Source: Amycolatopsis sp. MtRt-6 (GTDB taxonomy: Bacteria; Actinomycetota; Actinomycetes; Mycobacteriales; Pseudonocardiaceae). Taken from it: a stretch of 64,000 nt of DNA. Position 1 is the first letter of the stretch. The number at the start of each line of letters is the position of its first letter. The notes under the pieces are model-generated. The model was given only the letters and a program-made list of their open reading frames with translations. It was not told where the DNA came from and made no database searches. Both the position numbers and the translations under genes were made by a program. The stretch is from NCBI RefSeq assembly GCF_017308975.1, contig NZ_JADWPD010000010.1, forward strand, positions 1 through 64,000, read 5' to 3'. Positions 63,548 to 64,000 of this stretch are shown here, in pieces.

Positions 63548-64000
63548 ATGTCGGAGGCCGTGGCGCTCGGTGCCGCCCCCGCCGTTCCCGCCAAGGGACT
63601 GCGCGGCGGCGCGCTGGGCATGGTGTCGTCGATGGTCATCGGGATGTCCTCGACCGCGCCGGCGTACTCCATCGCGGCCACGCTCGGGCTGATCGTGCTG
63701 GCCGGCACCGGCTTCAAGGCGGCCGCGTTCGTGCTGCTCTCGTTCGTGCCTGTCCTGTTCGTCGCCTTCGCGTTCCGCGAGCTGAACACCGCGGAACCGG
63801 ACTGCGGCACCAATTTCACCTGGGCGGCCCGGGCGTTCGGCCCGCACGCCGGGTGGTTCACCGGCTGGGTCGTCACGGTCGCGCAGCTGCTGGTGATGAG
63901 CAGCCAGTCCGCGCTCACCGGCCGGTACACGCTGCTGCTGTTCGGCGCGTCCGACGCGGCGGGCAACCGGTGGCTGACGACGGCGATCGGCGCCGCCTGG
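63548..64000 (+). CDS. APC-superfamily amino acid/amine permease (cut by window end)
   Basis: The first 151 residues are present. The N-terminus has LRGGALGMVSSMVIGMSSTA, then PAYSIAATLGLIVLAG, the conserved helix 1 unwound region of APC transporters. It continues AFRELNTAEPDCGTNFTWAA and FGPHAGWFTGWVVTVAQLLV. AGGAGG lies 8 nt before the ATG. The protein would have about 12 helices in full. It was probably placed under the divergent Lrp regulator. Confidence 0.9.
   Translation, partial: MSEAVALGAAPAVPAKGLRGGALGMVSSMVIGMSSTAPAYSIAATLGLIVLAGTGFKAAAFVLLSFVPVLFVAFAFRELNTAEPDCGTNFTWAARAFGPHAGWFTGWVVTVAQLLVMSSQSALTGRYTLLLFGASDAAGNRWLTTAIGAAW

Overview
The window is 64 kb of a high-GC actinobacterial chromosome. 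A filamentous actinomycete of the family Pseudonocardiaceae, most likely Amycolatopsis or a close relative, fits best. The evidence is strong GC3 bias, GTG and TTG starts, GlnR beside mycothiol synthase (mshD), a WhiJ-type HTH/DUF397/DUF574 methyltransferase cluster, an RsiG (AmfC)-ygfZ-pabC block, DUF3073 near purM, and many start codons placed 6-7 nt after a TANNNT -10 box, as in leaderless transcripts. Most of the window is core, vertically inherited chromosome. No rRNA, tRNA, insertion sequence, prophage or CRISPR array was seen.

Layout. 1-0.3 kb: fragment of an N-6 DNA methylase running into abnormal C/G homopolymers, then one copy of a dispersed 48-bp element. 0.3-5.1 kb: pentapeptide-repeat and Pro/Gln-rich membrane proteins, two related secreted GH25 muramidases, an SseB-like protein. 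5.1-11.4 kb: sterol-carrier-like gene, WhiJ-like regulatory cluster, purF, purM, arfB. 11.4-14.2 kb: acetyltransferase, VanZ-like protein, DnaA-box-like cluster, oxidoreductase. 14.2-18.7 kb: an ECF vitamin (probably cobalamin) importer with a truncated duplicate of the 5' end of its S-component gene. 18.7-26.5 kb: hydrolase, fadB2, DUF3073, a non-coding stretch with degenerate tandem repeats, asparaginase, rsiG, ygfZ, pabC. 26.5-32.1 kb: 5-oxoprolinase B/C, nitrobindin and a 32-aa membrane peptide; then the sulfurtransferase operon (DUF4395, cysA2, DUF1416) behind a Cys-containing leaderless leader peptide; thioredoxin and LmeA-like protein.

32.2-38.9 kb is a nutrient-control block: glnR, mshD, pstSCAB with a PHO box, and convergent phoU with its own PHO box, sharing a strong terminator. 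38.9-43 kb: long LCP cell-wall ligase, a GGEEF diguanylate cyclase, idi. 43-51.4 kb is the most unusual part: a 995-aa NACHT-LRR (bacterial NLR-like) protein with a downstream alpha/beta hydrolase in 4-nt overlap, preceded by a five-gene operon (GntR/UTRA regulator, ADP-ribosylglycohydrolase, PfkB kinase, NCS1 permease, isochorismatase-like hydrolase) in which every junction is a 4-nt overlap. 51.4-64 kb: membrane proteins, dus, an oxidoreductase, a DUF2339 protein, a secreted Cu/Zn SOD-like protein, a Tat-exported phosphoesterase-LamG protein, a HelD-type RNA polymerase-associated helicase starting with TTG, and an Lrp regulator divergent from an APC permease cut by the window end.

Several genes form signalling sets. 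RsiG carries both copies of the c-di-GMP-binding motif and a diguanylate cyclase lies 18 kb away. GlnR and the Pho system manage nitrogen and phosphate. The sulfur operon appears to sense cysteine through its leader peptide. The strongest candidates for new biology are the NACHT-LRR/hydrolase pair, the overlapping glycohydrolase operon, the Cys leader, and the nested duplication in the ECF operon.
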